A DNA stretch of 64,000 bases, taken from Caproiciproducens faecalis (GTDB taxonomy: Bacteria > Bacillota > Clostridia > Oscillospirales > Acutalibacteraceae). Positions 28,001-37,116 of this stretch are shown here, one piece after another (the stretch's first letter is position 1; the number at the start of each line of letters is the position of its first letter). The notes under the pieces are model-generated. The model made no database searches and was not told where the DNA came from. It worked only from the letters and a program-made list of their open reading frames with translations. A program made the position numbers and the translations under genes. The DNA is taken from contig NZ_JAGFNZ010000002.1 in the NCBI RefSeq assembly GCF_019448085.1, positions 310,001-374,000 of the forward strand. Reading direction: 5' to 3'.

Positions 28001-28058
28001 GGGAAACAGCAAACACAAACCTAAGAACCTGCTGTATCCAACGAAAGGGAAAAACAGA

Positions 28059-29075
28059 ATGACTTTAAAGGAACTTGCTAAATTAGCCGGGGTTTCCGTG
28101 TCCACGGTCTCCCGGGTTGTCAATAAAAACGATGTCCGTGCCGCCAGTGAGGAAGTACGGAACAAAATCTGGGATCTTGTGCATCAGACGGGATACTTTC
28201 CAAACAGCACGGCTCAGGATCTGAAGCTGGGCGCCGCTGTTCCGGTTCAGGAAAAAAATCGCTCCATCGCCTGCCTGTTCGCGCGAACGGCGGAAGGAAA
28301 ATCAGACCCCTTCTTTTCCCAGATTTACCACGCGATTGAACACGAGTGCATGAAGAACCGCTACGACGTGATCGGCGTCTATTCCGCGTCCGATTTTAAA
28401 AATATCTCTCAGCGTTTTTCTGTGGCTCCGCCGGACGGAATGATCGTTCTGGGGCGATATTCCCGTACGCTGGTGCAGCTGCTCAAAAACAGCTGCAAGA
28501 ACGTTGTTTACACGGGGCTCAACGCAATCAACGACCCTTACGACCAGATTATCTGCGACGGTTACAAGGCGGCCAAAACCGCTGTCTGGCATTTGTATAT
28601 GCTCGGGCACCGCAGCATCGGTTATATCGGTGAAAAATCACTGGAGGCAAGATACCGCGGATACTATGACGCGATGCAGGAGCTTCGGCTGCCGATTGTA
28701 AAGGAACATGTCGTTGAATCGGAGCAGTCCCTGAACGGCGGCTATCTGAGCGGGCTCAAAATCCTGACCGCCACGCGGCCAACAGCCATCTTCTGTGCCA
28801 ACGACATAACGGCCATCGGCGTAATGAAAGCCCTGAGCGAACAGGGAATCGGAATCCCCAGCGATATTTCCGTAATCGGCATTGACAACACGGAAATGTG
28901 CCAGTATTCCTCCCCTACTCTGACCAGTATCCATATTCCGAAAGAGGATCTTGGAAAATTCACCGTAAAAACCATGATAGACCGCATTGAAGGCGGCCAT
29001 CAGGTTCCGATCAAAATCGAGATTCCGTACACTCTTATCAGCCGGGACAGCTGTGCCCCGTTGAAAAAGGGATAA
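28059..29075 (+). CDS. LacI-family transcriptional regulator
   Basis: 338 residues. The open frame reaches back to 27903, but GAAAGGGA nine bases before the ATG at 28059 and the LacI N-terminus MTLKELAKLAGVSVSTVSR fix the start. Residues 1-55 are the helix-turn-helix and hinge (SVSTVSRVVN), followed by a periplasmic-binding-protein-like sensor (FCANDITAIGVMKAL is typical). It is divergent from the PFK-TPI-LarA operon and two CG-centred palindromes lie between, so it probably controls that operon and itself. The effector is likely a sugar or sugar phosphate. Confidence 0.92.
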   Translation: MTLKELAKLAGVSVSTVSRVVNKNDVRAASEEVRNKIWDLVHQTGYFPNSTAQDLKLGAAVPVQEKNRSIACLFARTAEGKSDPFFSQIYHAIEHECMKNRYDVIGVYSASDFKNISQRFSVAPPDGMIVLGRYSRTLVQLLKNSCKNVVYTGLNAINDPYDQIICDGYKAAKTAVWHLYMLGHRSIGYIGEKSLEARYRGYYDAMQELRLPIVKEHVVESEQSLNGGYLSGLKILTATRPTAIFCANDITAIGVMKALSEQGIGIPSDISVIGIDNTEMCQYSSPTLTSIHIPKEDLGKFTVKTMIDRIEGGHQVPIKIEIPYTLISRDSCAPLKKG

Positions 29076-29099
29076 CGCTATGTAGGCGGAGGGCCTTTG

Positions 29100-30104
29100 T
29101 CAGGTACTTTCCCTGACAATCATTTTCGCGGGGAAATGCACCGGGTCCGGCAGCGTTCCCTGTGTCTGCATCTGATAAATCATATCGATGGCGACCTTTG
29201 CGATCATACCCTTCTGCGCTTCCATCGTTGTCAGAGTAGGCGTGACAATCTGGCAGATGCTCGAATTGTCGTATCCGACTACCGCAACGTCGTCCGGTAC
29301 ACGGCGGCCGGTGCTCAGAATTTTTTTCATGGCGTAACAGGCAATCTGATCGTTGCGGCCGAACACCGCGTCAACCGGATGCTCCAAAAGGTAAGCGCCC
29401 AGCTTCTCCTGCACTTCCTCAGGGGAAGTACAGCCGGTAATCACATGACCCTCATGCTGCAGCCCGCACGCTTCCATTTCCGTAATAAAGCCCCGCAGAC
29501 GGGAATCACTGAGCGTACTGTAGTGATTGTGAGTGGAAATACGGTCAATATACAGAATGTTGCGGCGACCCCTGTCGTAAAGATAGCGGACAACATCGCG
29601 CGCACCGTGATACAGTCCGGGGCCGATAAAAGCCGCGCCGGTCAGATTGTTGCTGGCGCGGTTCTGTAAAACGACCACCGGGATACCGGCATCCACAAAT
29701 TCCTGTTCAAACGACTCCGGGATGCTGATGGAGCTGATGACGATTCCGTCAAAGCGGCGGCCGATGATCTGCCGGACAAAATCCGGCTGGTTGCGGTTGG
29801 AGCACAGGGAAAGCAGCCATCCCTTTTCATAGGCATATTTGTCCATTTCAAAGGTAAGCTGGTTGAAATACTCGTTATTGATTCTGTCCGCAATAAAAAT
29901 AATGTGGTTGCTGTTTTTGCCCTTCAGGGCCCGTGCAATGTTATTTGGAGTATAGTGCAGTTCTTTTACGGCCTTCAACACCCGTTCCCGTTTGTCTTTG
30001 TCTACATAACGGTTGTTGTTAAGCACATAAGAGACAATGGTTTCACTGACGCCTGCCCTTTTGGCAACGTCGGCGCGCGTCGCGCACTTAAATGGCTCCT
30101 CCAT
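29100..30104 (-). CDS. LacI-family transcriptional regulator, last gene of the ABC/aldolase operon
   Basis: 334 residues. Helix-turn-helix at about 9-30 (TRADVAKRAGVSETIVSYVL), the sensor domain from about 65 with FGRNDQIACYAMKK. Ribosome site GGGGGAG five bases before the ATG. It follows the mutarotase gene on the same strand and converges with the other LacI gene 25 bases away. It probably responds to the sugar handled by the upstream genes and may bind the repeated motifs upstream of 39247; both points are inference. Confidence 0.9.
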   Translation of the reverse strand: MEEPFKCATRADVAKRAGVSETIVSYVLNNNRYVDKDKRERVLKAVKELHYTPNNIARALKGKNSNHIIFIADRINNEYFNQLTFEMDKYAYEKGWLLSLCSNRNQPDFVRQIIGRRFDGIVISSISIPESFEQEFVDAGIPVVVLQNRASNNLTGAAFIGPGLYHGARDVVRYLYDRGRRNILYIDRISTHNHYSTLSDSRLRGFITEMEACGLQHEGHVITGCTSPEEVQEKLGAYLLEHPVDAVFGRNDQIACYAMKKILSTGRRVPDDVAVVGYDNSSICQIVTPTLTTMEAQKGMIAKVAIDMIYQMQTQGTLPDPVHFPAKMIVREST

Positions 30105-30222
30105 GACTTCTCCCCCTCTGTTACAATAAACTCGTATGTACCCTATCTGTAATTATATCCCGGAAGCGGGAATTGTCAAAGAAAAACAGATGATTCCCAC
30201 ACAAATTGACCGTTTTGTGAAT

Positions 30223-31098
30223 TTAGCGGTAAGTGATGCTCCAGCAGTTCCGATAAACCTCGCCGGGGGTCAGGCGAATCATATCGGATTTCTCCTCCAG
30301 CGCCTCCACCACATCCTGCCGGGACGGCAGACTGGTCCACGGTTCCACGCAGACGAACGGGGCGTCGCTTTTGGGGGAATGCCAGATTCCAACAAAAGGA
30401 AATTCCGGGAAATCAACCGTTACACTGTGATCGTCCAGTTCGGACCTAAGGGTGATCTTCCGGGCTGCATTGCGCAGAAAGATCGCGTCACGGTCAAACA
30501 AAGTATGTCTCAGCGGCAGCTTTCTGCCCTGTGCTAATGGAAGCGGGGCGTCCTCGCCCTGCAGGAAGCAGGCGTCGGACATTCCAATGGACAGCGGCTG
30601 ACATTCTTCAGCAAATTCAAGGCAGTAATCCTCAAACCGCAGTCCTTTTTTCAGGGGAACATGAAACCCGGGATGCCCGCCGTAACCGAAATACATTGTG
30701 CGGGTATCGTTGTTTTTTACGCTGAAATCTATTTTCAGTGTGCTGCCGTCCAGCGTGTAGCGCAGCTCGGCGGCCCATTCACGGGGGTACTGGGGGCGGG
30801 TCGTATCATCCGTTTTCATCCGCAGGGTGAGTGTGTCGCCGGTATTGTCCGCCAGCTCCATTTCCGTCCAGCGGAAAAATCCGTGCGTGTCCATTTTGCA
30901 GACTTCGCCTTCCATGGTGCACTGGCCGTCGGTCAGTCTGCCGCAGAAGGGAAAAAGGTGCGGAGCACGCTTTTTCCAATAGGCACCGTCTCCCTGCCAC
31001 ATATATTCCGTACCGTCGGTACCCTGCACCGACATAATTTCGCCGCCAATTGACGAAATCACCACGTTCAGGCAATCATTCGAAATGACATAATCCAT
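30223..31098 (-). CDS. Aldose 1-epimerase family protein (LacX/YihR-type mutarotase)
   Basis: 291 residues. GYGGHPGFHVPL near residue 140 carries the catalytic His pattern, and the early LFPFCGRLTDG segment and C-terminal CVEPWTSLP are typical of the LacX/YihR-like branch. Mutarotases interconvert alpha and beta anomers before isomerase or kinase steps. Members sit in operons for galactose, tagatose, and sulfoquinovose. AAGGAG precedes the ATG. It follows two class II aldolase genes on the same strand. Confidence 0.88.
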   Translation of the reverse strand: MDYVISNDCLNVVISSIGGEIMSVQGTDGTEYMWQGDGAYWKKRAPHLFPFCGRLTDGQCTMEGEVCKMDTHGFFRWTEMELADNTGDTLTLRMKTDDTTRPQYPREWAAELRYTLDGSTLKIDFSVKNNDTRTMYFGYGGHPGFHVPLKKGLRFEDYCLEFAEECQPLSIGMSDACFLQGEDAPLPLAQGRKLPLRHTLFDRDAIFLRNAARKITLRSELDDHSVTVDFPEFPFVGIWHSPKSDAPFVCVEPWTSLPSRQDVVEALEEKSDMIRLTPGEVYRNCWSITYR

Positions 31099-31125
31099 AC
31101 GGGATACTCCTTTCCGGCAGAAGGC

Positions 31126-31989
31126 TTACGCCTTGCCAACAGAGCCGAACAGCTCCATCTTTTCGCGGACGGTAGCCTTGACGCCCTCGATGCCGAAACC
31201 GATAATGTCACGCGGGTCGTAGCCGCGGCCGATCAGGTCCTTTTTCTCTTCAAAGTAAATGCGGACCGTAGTCTGGAACGCCAGCATGCACTCGGTGTTC
31301 ACATTGATTTTGCTCACGCCGAGCGAAATCGCCTTGCGGATCTGATCTTCGGGAATACCGGAACCGCCGTGCAGAACAAGCGGCATCTCGCCGACTTTTT
31401 CGCTGATCGCGGCCAGAGTGTCAAAGCTGAGTCCCGCCCAGTTTGCGGGATACTTGCCGTGAATGTTTCCAATCCCGGCAGCCAGCATGGTTACACCCAA
31501 ATCGGCTATGCTTTTGCATTCGTCGGGATCGGCACATTCTCCGGCAGCGATAACGCCGTCTTCCACACCGCCGATTGCGCCGACTTCCGCCTCCAGGGAA
31601 ATTCCCAGCGTGTCGCAGGTGGCAACCAGTTCCTTGGTTTTTGCAAAGTTTTCCTCAATTGGATAGTGGGAACCGTCGAACATAATGGAGGAAAAACCGG
31701 CGCGGATACATTTTTTGGAGCCTTCGTAGGTTCCGTGATCCAAATGAAGAGCGACGGGAACCGTGATGTTCAGGTCCTCCATCAGGCCCTCGGTCATGCC
31801 TACAATGGCGCGGTAACCGCCCATGTAGTCTCCGGCGCTCTCTGAAACGCCCAGAATAACGGGAGAATTCAGTTCCTGAGCGGTTTCCAGAACGGCTTTC
31901 GTCCATTCCAGATTATTGATATTGATCTGAGCCACAGCGTATTTGCCCGCTTTGGCCTTGGTCATCATTTCTTTTGCAGATACCAGCAT
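31126..31989 (-). CDS. Class II ketose-bisphosphate aldolase (first copy)
   Basis: 287 residues. Zinc ligand motif ALHLDHG at about residue 80, EAEVGAIGG near 135, GNIHGKYP, and LHGGSGIP and INVNTE near the C-terminus, which bind the phosphate of dihydroxyacetone phosphate. All residues of a working fructose or tagatose bisphosphate aldolase are present. It is adjacent to a second, more divergent aldolase and to a mutarotase, so it likely cleaves a 1-phosphorylated or 1,6-bisphosphorylated ketose in this pathway. Confidence 0.92.
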   Translation of the reverse strand: MLVSAKEMMTKAKAGKYAVAQININNLEWTKAVLETAQELNSPVILGVSESAGDYMGGYRAIVGMTEGLMEDLNITVPVALHLDHGTYEGSKKCIRAGFSSIMFDGSHYPIEENFAKTKELVATCDTLGISLEAEVGAIGGVEDGVIAAGECADPDECKSIADLGVTMLAAGIGNIHGKYPANWAGLSFDTLAAISEKVGEMPLVLHGGSGIPEDQIRKAISLGVSKINVNTECMLAFQTTVRIYFEEKKDLIGRGYDPRDIIGFGIEGVKATVREKMELFGSVGKA

Positions 31990-32025
31990 ATTTCATTAAT
32001 TCCTTTCCTGGGGCATATCAGGCAA

Positions 32026-32883
32026 TCAGTCGGCTTTTCCGTCGGAACCTGCCAGCAGAATGATCTTTTTCACATCTTCCTTCAGGCGGTTGCAGGCATA
32101 CTGAGAAAGTCTCCAGGCGTGTCCCCGGTCAATCCCCTGCTCCATGCCTTCTTTCAGATAACCGACGTACTGATAGCGGATCTGGGTGCCGAAATTGATC
32201 TTTGCCACACCGCTGTTAATGGAACGCTGAATCAGCGCTTCGTCCATACCGGTGCAGCCGTGCAGAACAAACGGAACATCCGTAAATTCGCGGCATTTCT
32301 CCAGAATCTCTACATTGATATTTACAGGCCCCTTGTAGAAGCCGTGCGCGTTGCCGATGCCGATTGCCAGAGAATCGGGTTTGCAAAGGCTTAAGTATCT
32401 TTCAACGTTTTTCGGATCAGCCATATTGGAGGAACCGGTGACCTGGCCCTGGTCATCCAGACGGGCCAGCTCGCCGATTTCCGCTTCTACGGGCACTCCG
32501 AAAGCGTGGCAGGCTTTGATTACCTCATTCGTACTTGCCGCATTGCCCTCCACGTCCTGTGAAGAGCCGTCGTACATAATGGAGGTGAAGCCGTACTTCA
32601 GCATCTCCATGCAGTGCTCAAAGGTATCGCCGTGATCCAGATGGATCGCGACAGGGACAGACACATTCTTTGCCATCCACTTGGAGGTTTCGGCAAACCA
32701 TTCGTGTCCGGAATAGGCGCCGGTGTTCAGGTAATGCGCCAGAATCACAGGGGAATGCAGCTCTTCGGCAGCCAGACAGATCGCGCGGATGATGTCGTAG
32801 GTGCCCCCCTGTGTATTGATAGCCGGAATGGCATAATGGCCTTTGTATGCCTTTTCCAGCATTTCATATGTCGATGTCAGCAT
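32026..32883 (-). CDS. Class II aldolase (second, divergent copy)
   Basis: 285 residues. Zinc motif AIHLDHG and EAEIGELA are kept, as is GNAHGFYKG. But the phosphate-binding motifs differ from the first copy: LHGCTG instead of LHGGSG, and INFGTQ instead of INVNTE. The enzyme should retain the zinc aldolase chemistry with changed phosphate or substrate contacts. The pair may act on two different ketose phosphates or form a hetero-oligomer. Same operon, 36 bases before the first copy. Confidence 0.88.
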   Translation of the reverse strand: MLTSTYEMLEKAYKGHYAIPAINTQGGTYDIIRAICLAAEELHSPVILAHYLNTGAYSGHEWFAETSKWMAKNVSVPVAIHLDHGDTFEHCMEMLKYGFTSIMYDGSSQDVEGNAASTNEVIKACHAFGVPVEAEIGELARLDDQGQVTGSSNMADPKNVERYLSLCKPDSLAIGIGNAHGFYKGPVNINVEILEKCREFTDVPFVLHGCTGMDEALIQRSINSGVAKINFGTQIRYQYVGYLKEGMEQGIDRGHAWRLSQYACNRLKEDVKKIILLAGSDGKAD

Positions 32884-32908
32884 GATAAAACTCCGTTCTG
32901 TGTCAAGC

Positions 32909-33925
32909 TTATATGTCCGCTACTACCTTTAAATAGTTGCTGGGGTTGGCGATCATGTCCTGAATGGTCGCTTCCACCTCGGACAGTTTGACAACTTTGG
33001 TAATAATTTTTTCTACAGGCACTTTGCCGGAGTTAATCAGTTCAATGGACTCCGGGAATTTCGCGTTGGAATTGCGGGACGGCAGAATATCCAGTTCCTT
33101 CTGCATGCAGCGCACCGTATTGATGCTGACAGGTCCCTTCGGCCAGCCGACCATGGCTACGCGTCCGCCGTGGCAGACATAGTTGTGCAGTTCGGCAAGA
33201 ACCGGAGCGGCGCCTGTACACTCAATCATTGCTTCGGGCAGCTTGCCGTTGGTTACTTCAGCCAGATACTCTGCAACGCCGCCGTTGGAGGAATTAAAGG
33301 CATACGGAATGCCGCACTCTTTTGCAAAGTCCAGACGGGACTGAAGAACGTCTACGATAATCGGGGTCGCGCCGTAGCTCAGGCAGGCAAAGGAAGCCAG
33401 CAAACCGATGGTGCCGGCGCCGAACACGACAACGTGCTCACCCTTGGAAACACGGGCTCTGGTGGCTGCGTGCAGTCCGATGGTAAGGGGCTCCACACAC
33501 GCGGCGCGGTGGAAATCCATCTCATCCGGCAGTTTGTAAATCAGCTGAATAGGATGGGAAAAATATTCCGCCATCATTCCGTTTTTATGAACACCGCAGA
33601 CGCGGATATCGGCACAGTTGTTGAAGCGTCCCACAGCGCACATATGGCACTTGTTGCAGGGAACATAGGGTTCCAGCGCAACACGGTCGCCCACTTTGAG
33701 GCCCTTGTCATTTTCGCCGATCTCTACGATGGTGCCGACACCCTCGTGGCCGATGCCCTGAATCGGGTAGCGGACGGTCGGATTTACGCCGCGGTAGGCG
33801 GTTGCGTCGGAGCCGCAGATGCCGCAGGCTTCCATTTTAATAATTGCGCTGCCGGCAGTAAGCTCCGGCTTCGGCAGATCTTCAAAAATCAGTTTTCCAG
33901 CTTCCGGTAATGATAATACTTTCAT
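32909..33925 (-). CDS. Zinc-dependent medium-chain alcohol/polyol dehydrogenase
   Basis: 338 residues. Catalytic zinc CGICGSD at about 35-41 and GHEGVG, four structural-zinc cysteines in PCNKCHMCAVGRFNNC, and the NAD motif GAGTIGLLA near 172. This resembles threonine, sorbitol and galactitol dehydrogenases. It overlaps an operon with an SDR and two aldolases, so it probably interconverts a polyol or hydroxy-carbonyl intermediate such as a sugar alcohol or a C3 hydroxyaldehyde. Specific substrate not readable. Confidence 0.92.
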   Translation of the reverse strand: MKVLSLPEAGKLIFEDLPKPELTAGSAIIKMEACGICGSDATAYRGVNPTVRYPIQGIGHEGVGTIVEIGENDKGLKVGDRVALEPYVPCNKCHMCAVGRFNNCADIRVCGVHKNGMMAEYFSHPIQLIYKLPDEMDFHRAACVEPLTIGLHAATRARVSKGEHVVVFGAGTIGLLASFACLSYGATPIIVDVLQSRLDFAKECGIPYAFNSSNGGVAEYLAEVTNGKLPEAMIECTGAAPVLAELHNYVCHGGRVAMVGWPKGPVSINTVRCMQKELDILPSRNSNAKFPESIELINSGKVPVEKIITKVVKLSEVEATIQDMIANPSNYLKVVADI

Positions 33926-33927
33926 AA

Positions 33928-34721
33928 TTATTCTTCCTCTTTATCATTTTCACGAATATAATCCAAACCGTCCGGCATAATTCCCATGCTCCAGCCGCCG
34001 TCGTCAAAGATAATCTGACCGACAATGTAGTTGGATTCGTCGCTTGCAAGGAAACACGCCAGATTTGCTATTTCCTCAACCGTTCCGAAACGTCCGATCG
34101 GAGATACGGACATGATCTTCTTCGCGTCAAGAATTCCGGTGGAAAGCGGGCGCTCGACCATTTCCGTACGGATCCAGCCGGGAGCGATCGCGTTTACCTT
34201 AATGTTGTACATGGCCCACTCCGCGCCGAGCTGCTGGGTCAGCAGATTGACGGCGCCCTTGGTAATTCCGTAAGGTACGCGGCCTACGTTAATCATCCGG
34301 CTGTTGCCGGATGAAATGTTGACGATGCTTCCGCCGCCGTCTTTACGCATATACTTGCCAACCGCCTGGCAGCAGAAAAGCGGAGCCTTCATATTGATGT
34401 CGATTACTTCATCCAGCATTTCCTCGCCCAGCTTGAGGGTCGGGCAGGGACGCGCAACGCCTGCACAGTTGACCAGAATGTCAATGTGGCCGTATTTTGC
34501 GTGTATTTCGTCTGCCATGGCGAAAATTGCATCGCGGCTGCGCAGATTGATTTTATAGAAATCGCCTTGATCGCCCAGCTTTTCGGCAGACTGTGCCGCT
34601 TCATCCAGAACGTCGGCAATGACTACGGTCGCACCCTCGTCCGCGAATTTTTTGGCGATACCAAAACCGATTCCGCGGGCGGCGCCGGTAACAATAGCAA
34701 CTTTACCCTTTAATCTTTCAC
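33928..34721 (-). CDS. Short-chain dehydrogenase with defective start (probable 1-base frameshift)
   Basis: SDR features are complete: GKVAIVTGAARGIGFG cofactor site, NCAG, ISSGNS and YGITKG active site. The frame holding them is open from 34734, but no ATG, GTG or TTG lies between the in-frame TGA (34737-34735) and the cofactor motif; the first Met is at 34518, which would remove the Rossmann motif. A GTG at 34721-34719 in the next frame would give a normal N-terminus (VKDLKGKVAIVTG) if one T were added at the TT of 34713-34712. So this is a fresh frameshift or a sequencing error. The gene is otherwise well conserved. Confidence 0.8.
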
Positions 34722-34786
34722 AGTTCGTTTGGAATCAACACCTTTTCATTTTTAGATATGATTTTGGGAGGGCAATGCACAAGGCA

Positions 34787-35545
34787 TTACCACCATTTAA
34801 TCTTGTCGGTGATATAATTGCGGTACTCAATAAATTTGGGATCGGCAATATTACGGGGATGCGGAAGGTCAATTTTCAGCTCTTCCTTAATATGAGCAGG
34901 TTTGTTGCTCAAAATAATGACGCGCTCGGCAACGTAAACAGCCTCTTCAATGTTATGCGTAATGAAAACAACGGTGCTGCCCAGTTCTCTCCACAGGCGG
35001 ATAACCTCGTCTTCCAGATAAAAACGGACTTTAACGTCCATCTGGCCGTAAGGCTCGTCCATCAGAAGCAGGTCGGGCTCCATTGCGAAGGAGCGCCCGA
35101 TGATGACACGCTGCTCGGCGCTGACGGAAAGCTCGCCCGGATAAACTTTGCGGACCTCCTGTAGTCCCATCAGATCCAGAATGCGGTTCACACGTCTGTC
35201 AATTTCAGCCTGCGGCAATTTCTTGATTTTCAGGCCGTAGGCAATATTGTCTTCAACCGTCATCCACGGCAGAGAGGAAGGCTCCTGGAAAACGAAGGAA
35301 ATATTGTGTTTGCGGGGATCGGCAGGCACGCCGTCAATGTAAAGATCGCCTTCGCTGGGCATATGAATGCGGGTCAGGCAATTCAGGAAGGTGGTCTTGC
35401 CGCAGCCCGTCGGGCCAACGACGCAGACAAATTCACCTTTGCGGATATTAAAGTTCAGGTCATCCAAAACCAGCAGGTCGCCAAAGCGCTTTGTCAGTCC
35501 TTTAACCTCAACTTTGAGCGGTCTGTTATCCTCAAATTCAGCCAT
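34787..35545 (-). CDS. ABC transporter ATPase, degenerate signature (TauB/SsuB/NrtD family)
   Basis: 252 residues; ATG at 35545 follows AAGGAG, the longer frame to 35656 is not used. Walker A GPTGCGKTT, Q-loop FVFQ, Walker B LLLMDEP and H-loop FITHN are intact. The ABC signature, normally LSGGMxQR, reads LSVSAEQR. This protein therefore gives a good Walker side but a poor signature side. Paired with the ATPase encoded at 35568-36341, which has the opposite defects. Cytoplasmic face of an importer with two different permeases. Confidence 0.93.
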   Translation of the reverse strand: MAEFEDNRPLKVEVKGLTKRFGDLLVLDDLNFNIRKGEFVCVVGPTGCGKTTFLNCLTRIHMPSEGDLYIDGVPADPRKHNISFVFQEPSSLPWMTVEDNIAYGLKIKKLPQAEIDRRVNRILDLMGLQEVRKVYPGELSVSAEQRVIIGRSFAMEPDLLLMDEPYGQMDVKVRFYLEDEVIRLWRELGSTVVFITHNIEEAVYVAERVIILSNKPAHIKEELKIDLPHPRNIADPKFIEYRNYITDKIKWW

Positions 35546-35567
35546 AGTAATCTCCTTTCGTCTCCGG

Positions 35568-36341
35568 TCAGATGGCCAGATCTGTGTTGTCGGAAATCTT
35601 AGCACGCAGGTCCATGAATTCCTTGCTGACCATATTTCTGGGACGCGGTATCTCAATGTTATAAATTTCTTTTACTTTTGCCGGGCAGTCGCTCAGCAGA
35701 ATAATACGGTCGCCCAGATAGCACGCTTCCTCAATGTTGTTTGTAACAAAGACAACGGTGCGCTTTTCCTGCTCCCAGATACGAAGAATTTCGTTCTGCA
35801 TGGAGTAGCGGGTCTGTGCGTCCAGCTGACCGAAAGGCTCGTCCATAATCAGAACCTTCGGGTCGTTCGCGTAGGCGCGCGCAATACCGACGCGCTGCTT
35901 CATACCGCCGGAGAGCTGCGTGGGATAAGAATTTTCAAATCCCTTCAGTCCAACCAGATCAATATAGCGGCGGGCAACCTCGTGACGCTCCGCTTTGGGT
36001 ACGCCGCGGAATTTCATGCCGAGCTCCACGTTCTGCAAAACCGTTTTGAAGGGCATCAGCGCGAGCTTCTGGAAGACCATTCCGACCTCCGGGTTTACGC
36101 CGCTGATTTCCTTGCCGTTGTAAATAACAGCGCCCTCCGTCTTTTCCTCAAGACCGGCGATAATGTTCAGCAGAACAGTCTTTCCGCAGCGGCCCGGGCC
36201 GAGGATGACGAGAAACTCGCCGTCTTTCACGTCAAAGCTCACATTCTCGATTGCAGTGAAATAACTATTTTTATTATAGAAGGTCTTGGAGATGCCTTTG
36301 ACCTCCATTTTCTTCGTCATTTGTTGCTGTTCCATGGACAA
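35568..36341 (-). CDS. ABC transporter ATPase with degenerate Walker A and H-loop
   Basis: 257 residues. ABC signature LSGGMKQR, Q-loop and Walker B LIMDEP are intact. The Walker A reads GPGRCGKT, with Arg at the fourth position where the GxxGxGK motif needs Gly, and the switch His is replaced by Asn (FVTNN). Combined with the signature defect of its partner, one composite ATP site would be consensus and the other degenerate. The start overlaps the preceding permease gene by 25 bases. Confidence 0.93.
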   Translation of the reverse strand: MSMEQQQMTKKMEVKGISKTFYNKNSYFTAIENVSFDVKDGEFLVILGPGRCGKTVLLNIIAGLEEKTEGAVIYNGKEISGVNPEVGMVFQKLALMPFKTVLQNVELGMKFRGVPKAERHEVARRYIDLVGLKGFENSYPTQLSGGMKQRVGIARAYANDPKVLIMDEPFGQLDAQTRYSMQNEILRIWEQEKRTVVFVTNNIEEACYLGDRIILLSDCPAKVKEIYNIEIPRPRNMVSKEFMDLRAKISDNTDLAI

Positions 36342-37102
36342 ACCACCTTCTCAAGTTTGTTTAACAGGAAAGACAGGAGTGATCCGATAATCGCAATGGT
36401 GATAACGGCAACCAGAACCAGAGCCATGTCGCTGCCCTGCCAGCCCTTCGTTACCAAAGAACCCAGCCCGCGCTGTGCGGCCAGCATTTCCGCGGCCAGT
36501 ACGGTTGTCCAGCCGGAGCTGACGGAGGTACGGATACCGGCGAAAATGGAGGGAAGTGCGGTCGGAATAACAATGTCTTTCAGAATCTGCATATTGCTGC
36601 CGCCAAAAACCTTACCGACGCTGATGTTGATCTTGTCAACCATCGAGATACCGGCGGAAGTATTGATAACCAGCGGCACGAACGTACCGATGAAAACAAG
36701 AAGAATTTTAGGAAGCTCACCGATCCCGAACCACATAATCATGATCGGAATCCACGCAATCGGCGGAATCGGGCGGATAACCTCAAAGATACTGCCGAAA
36801 ATCGCGCGGGCGGTGCGGTTCCAACCTATTAGAATACCGAAGAAAATTCCGAATGCCCAGGCAATTAAAAGAGCAAGCAGAACACGGCTCAAGCTGGCCC
36901 ACGCGTGGCCAAACAGGTTGGTATTACCGATCGGTTTTACAAACGTCTTAATCAGACGTTTCCATACACTGACGGGGTCGGGCATCAGTTCGGGGTGCTG
37001 TGCGGAAAACAGAACCCATGCGACAACAATCAGGATAACAGCCAGTACCGGAAGACCCCAGTATAAAATCGCATGGACACGTTCTTTTTGTTTACTGCCC
37101 AT
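36317..37102 (-). CDS. ABC transporter permease (TauC/SsuC family)
   Basis: 261 residues, about six transmembrane helices. The cytoplasmic EAA-like loop includes RPIPPIAWIPIMIMWFGIGE and AAEMLAAQRGLG, as in NitT/TauT family permeases. It differs from the permease at 37117-37950, so the importer probably uses a heterodimeric pore, matching its two unlike ATPases. Confidence 0.93.
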   Translation of the reverse strand: MGSKQKERVHAILYWGLPVLAVILIVVAWVLFSAQHPELMPDPVSVWKRLIKTFVKPIGNTNLFGHAWASLSRVLLALLIAWAFGIFFGILIGWNRTARAIFGSIFEVIRPIPPIAWIPIMIMWFGIGELPKILLVFIGTFVPLVINTSAGISMVDKINISVGKVFGGSNMQILKDIVIPTALPSIFAGIRTSVSSGWTTVLAAEMLAAQRGLGSLVTKGWQGSDMALVLVAVITIAIIGSLLSFLLNKLEKVVCPWNSNK

Positions 37103-37116
37103 TGTATATGCCTCCT

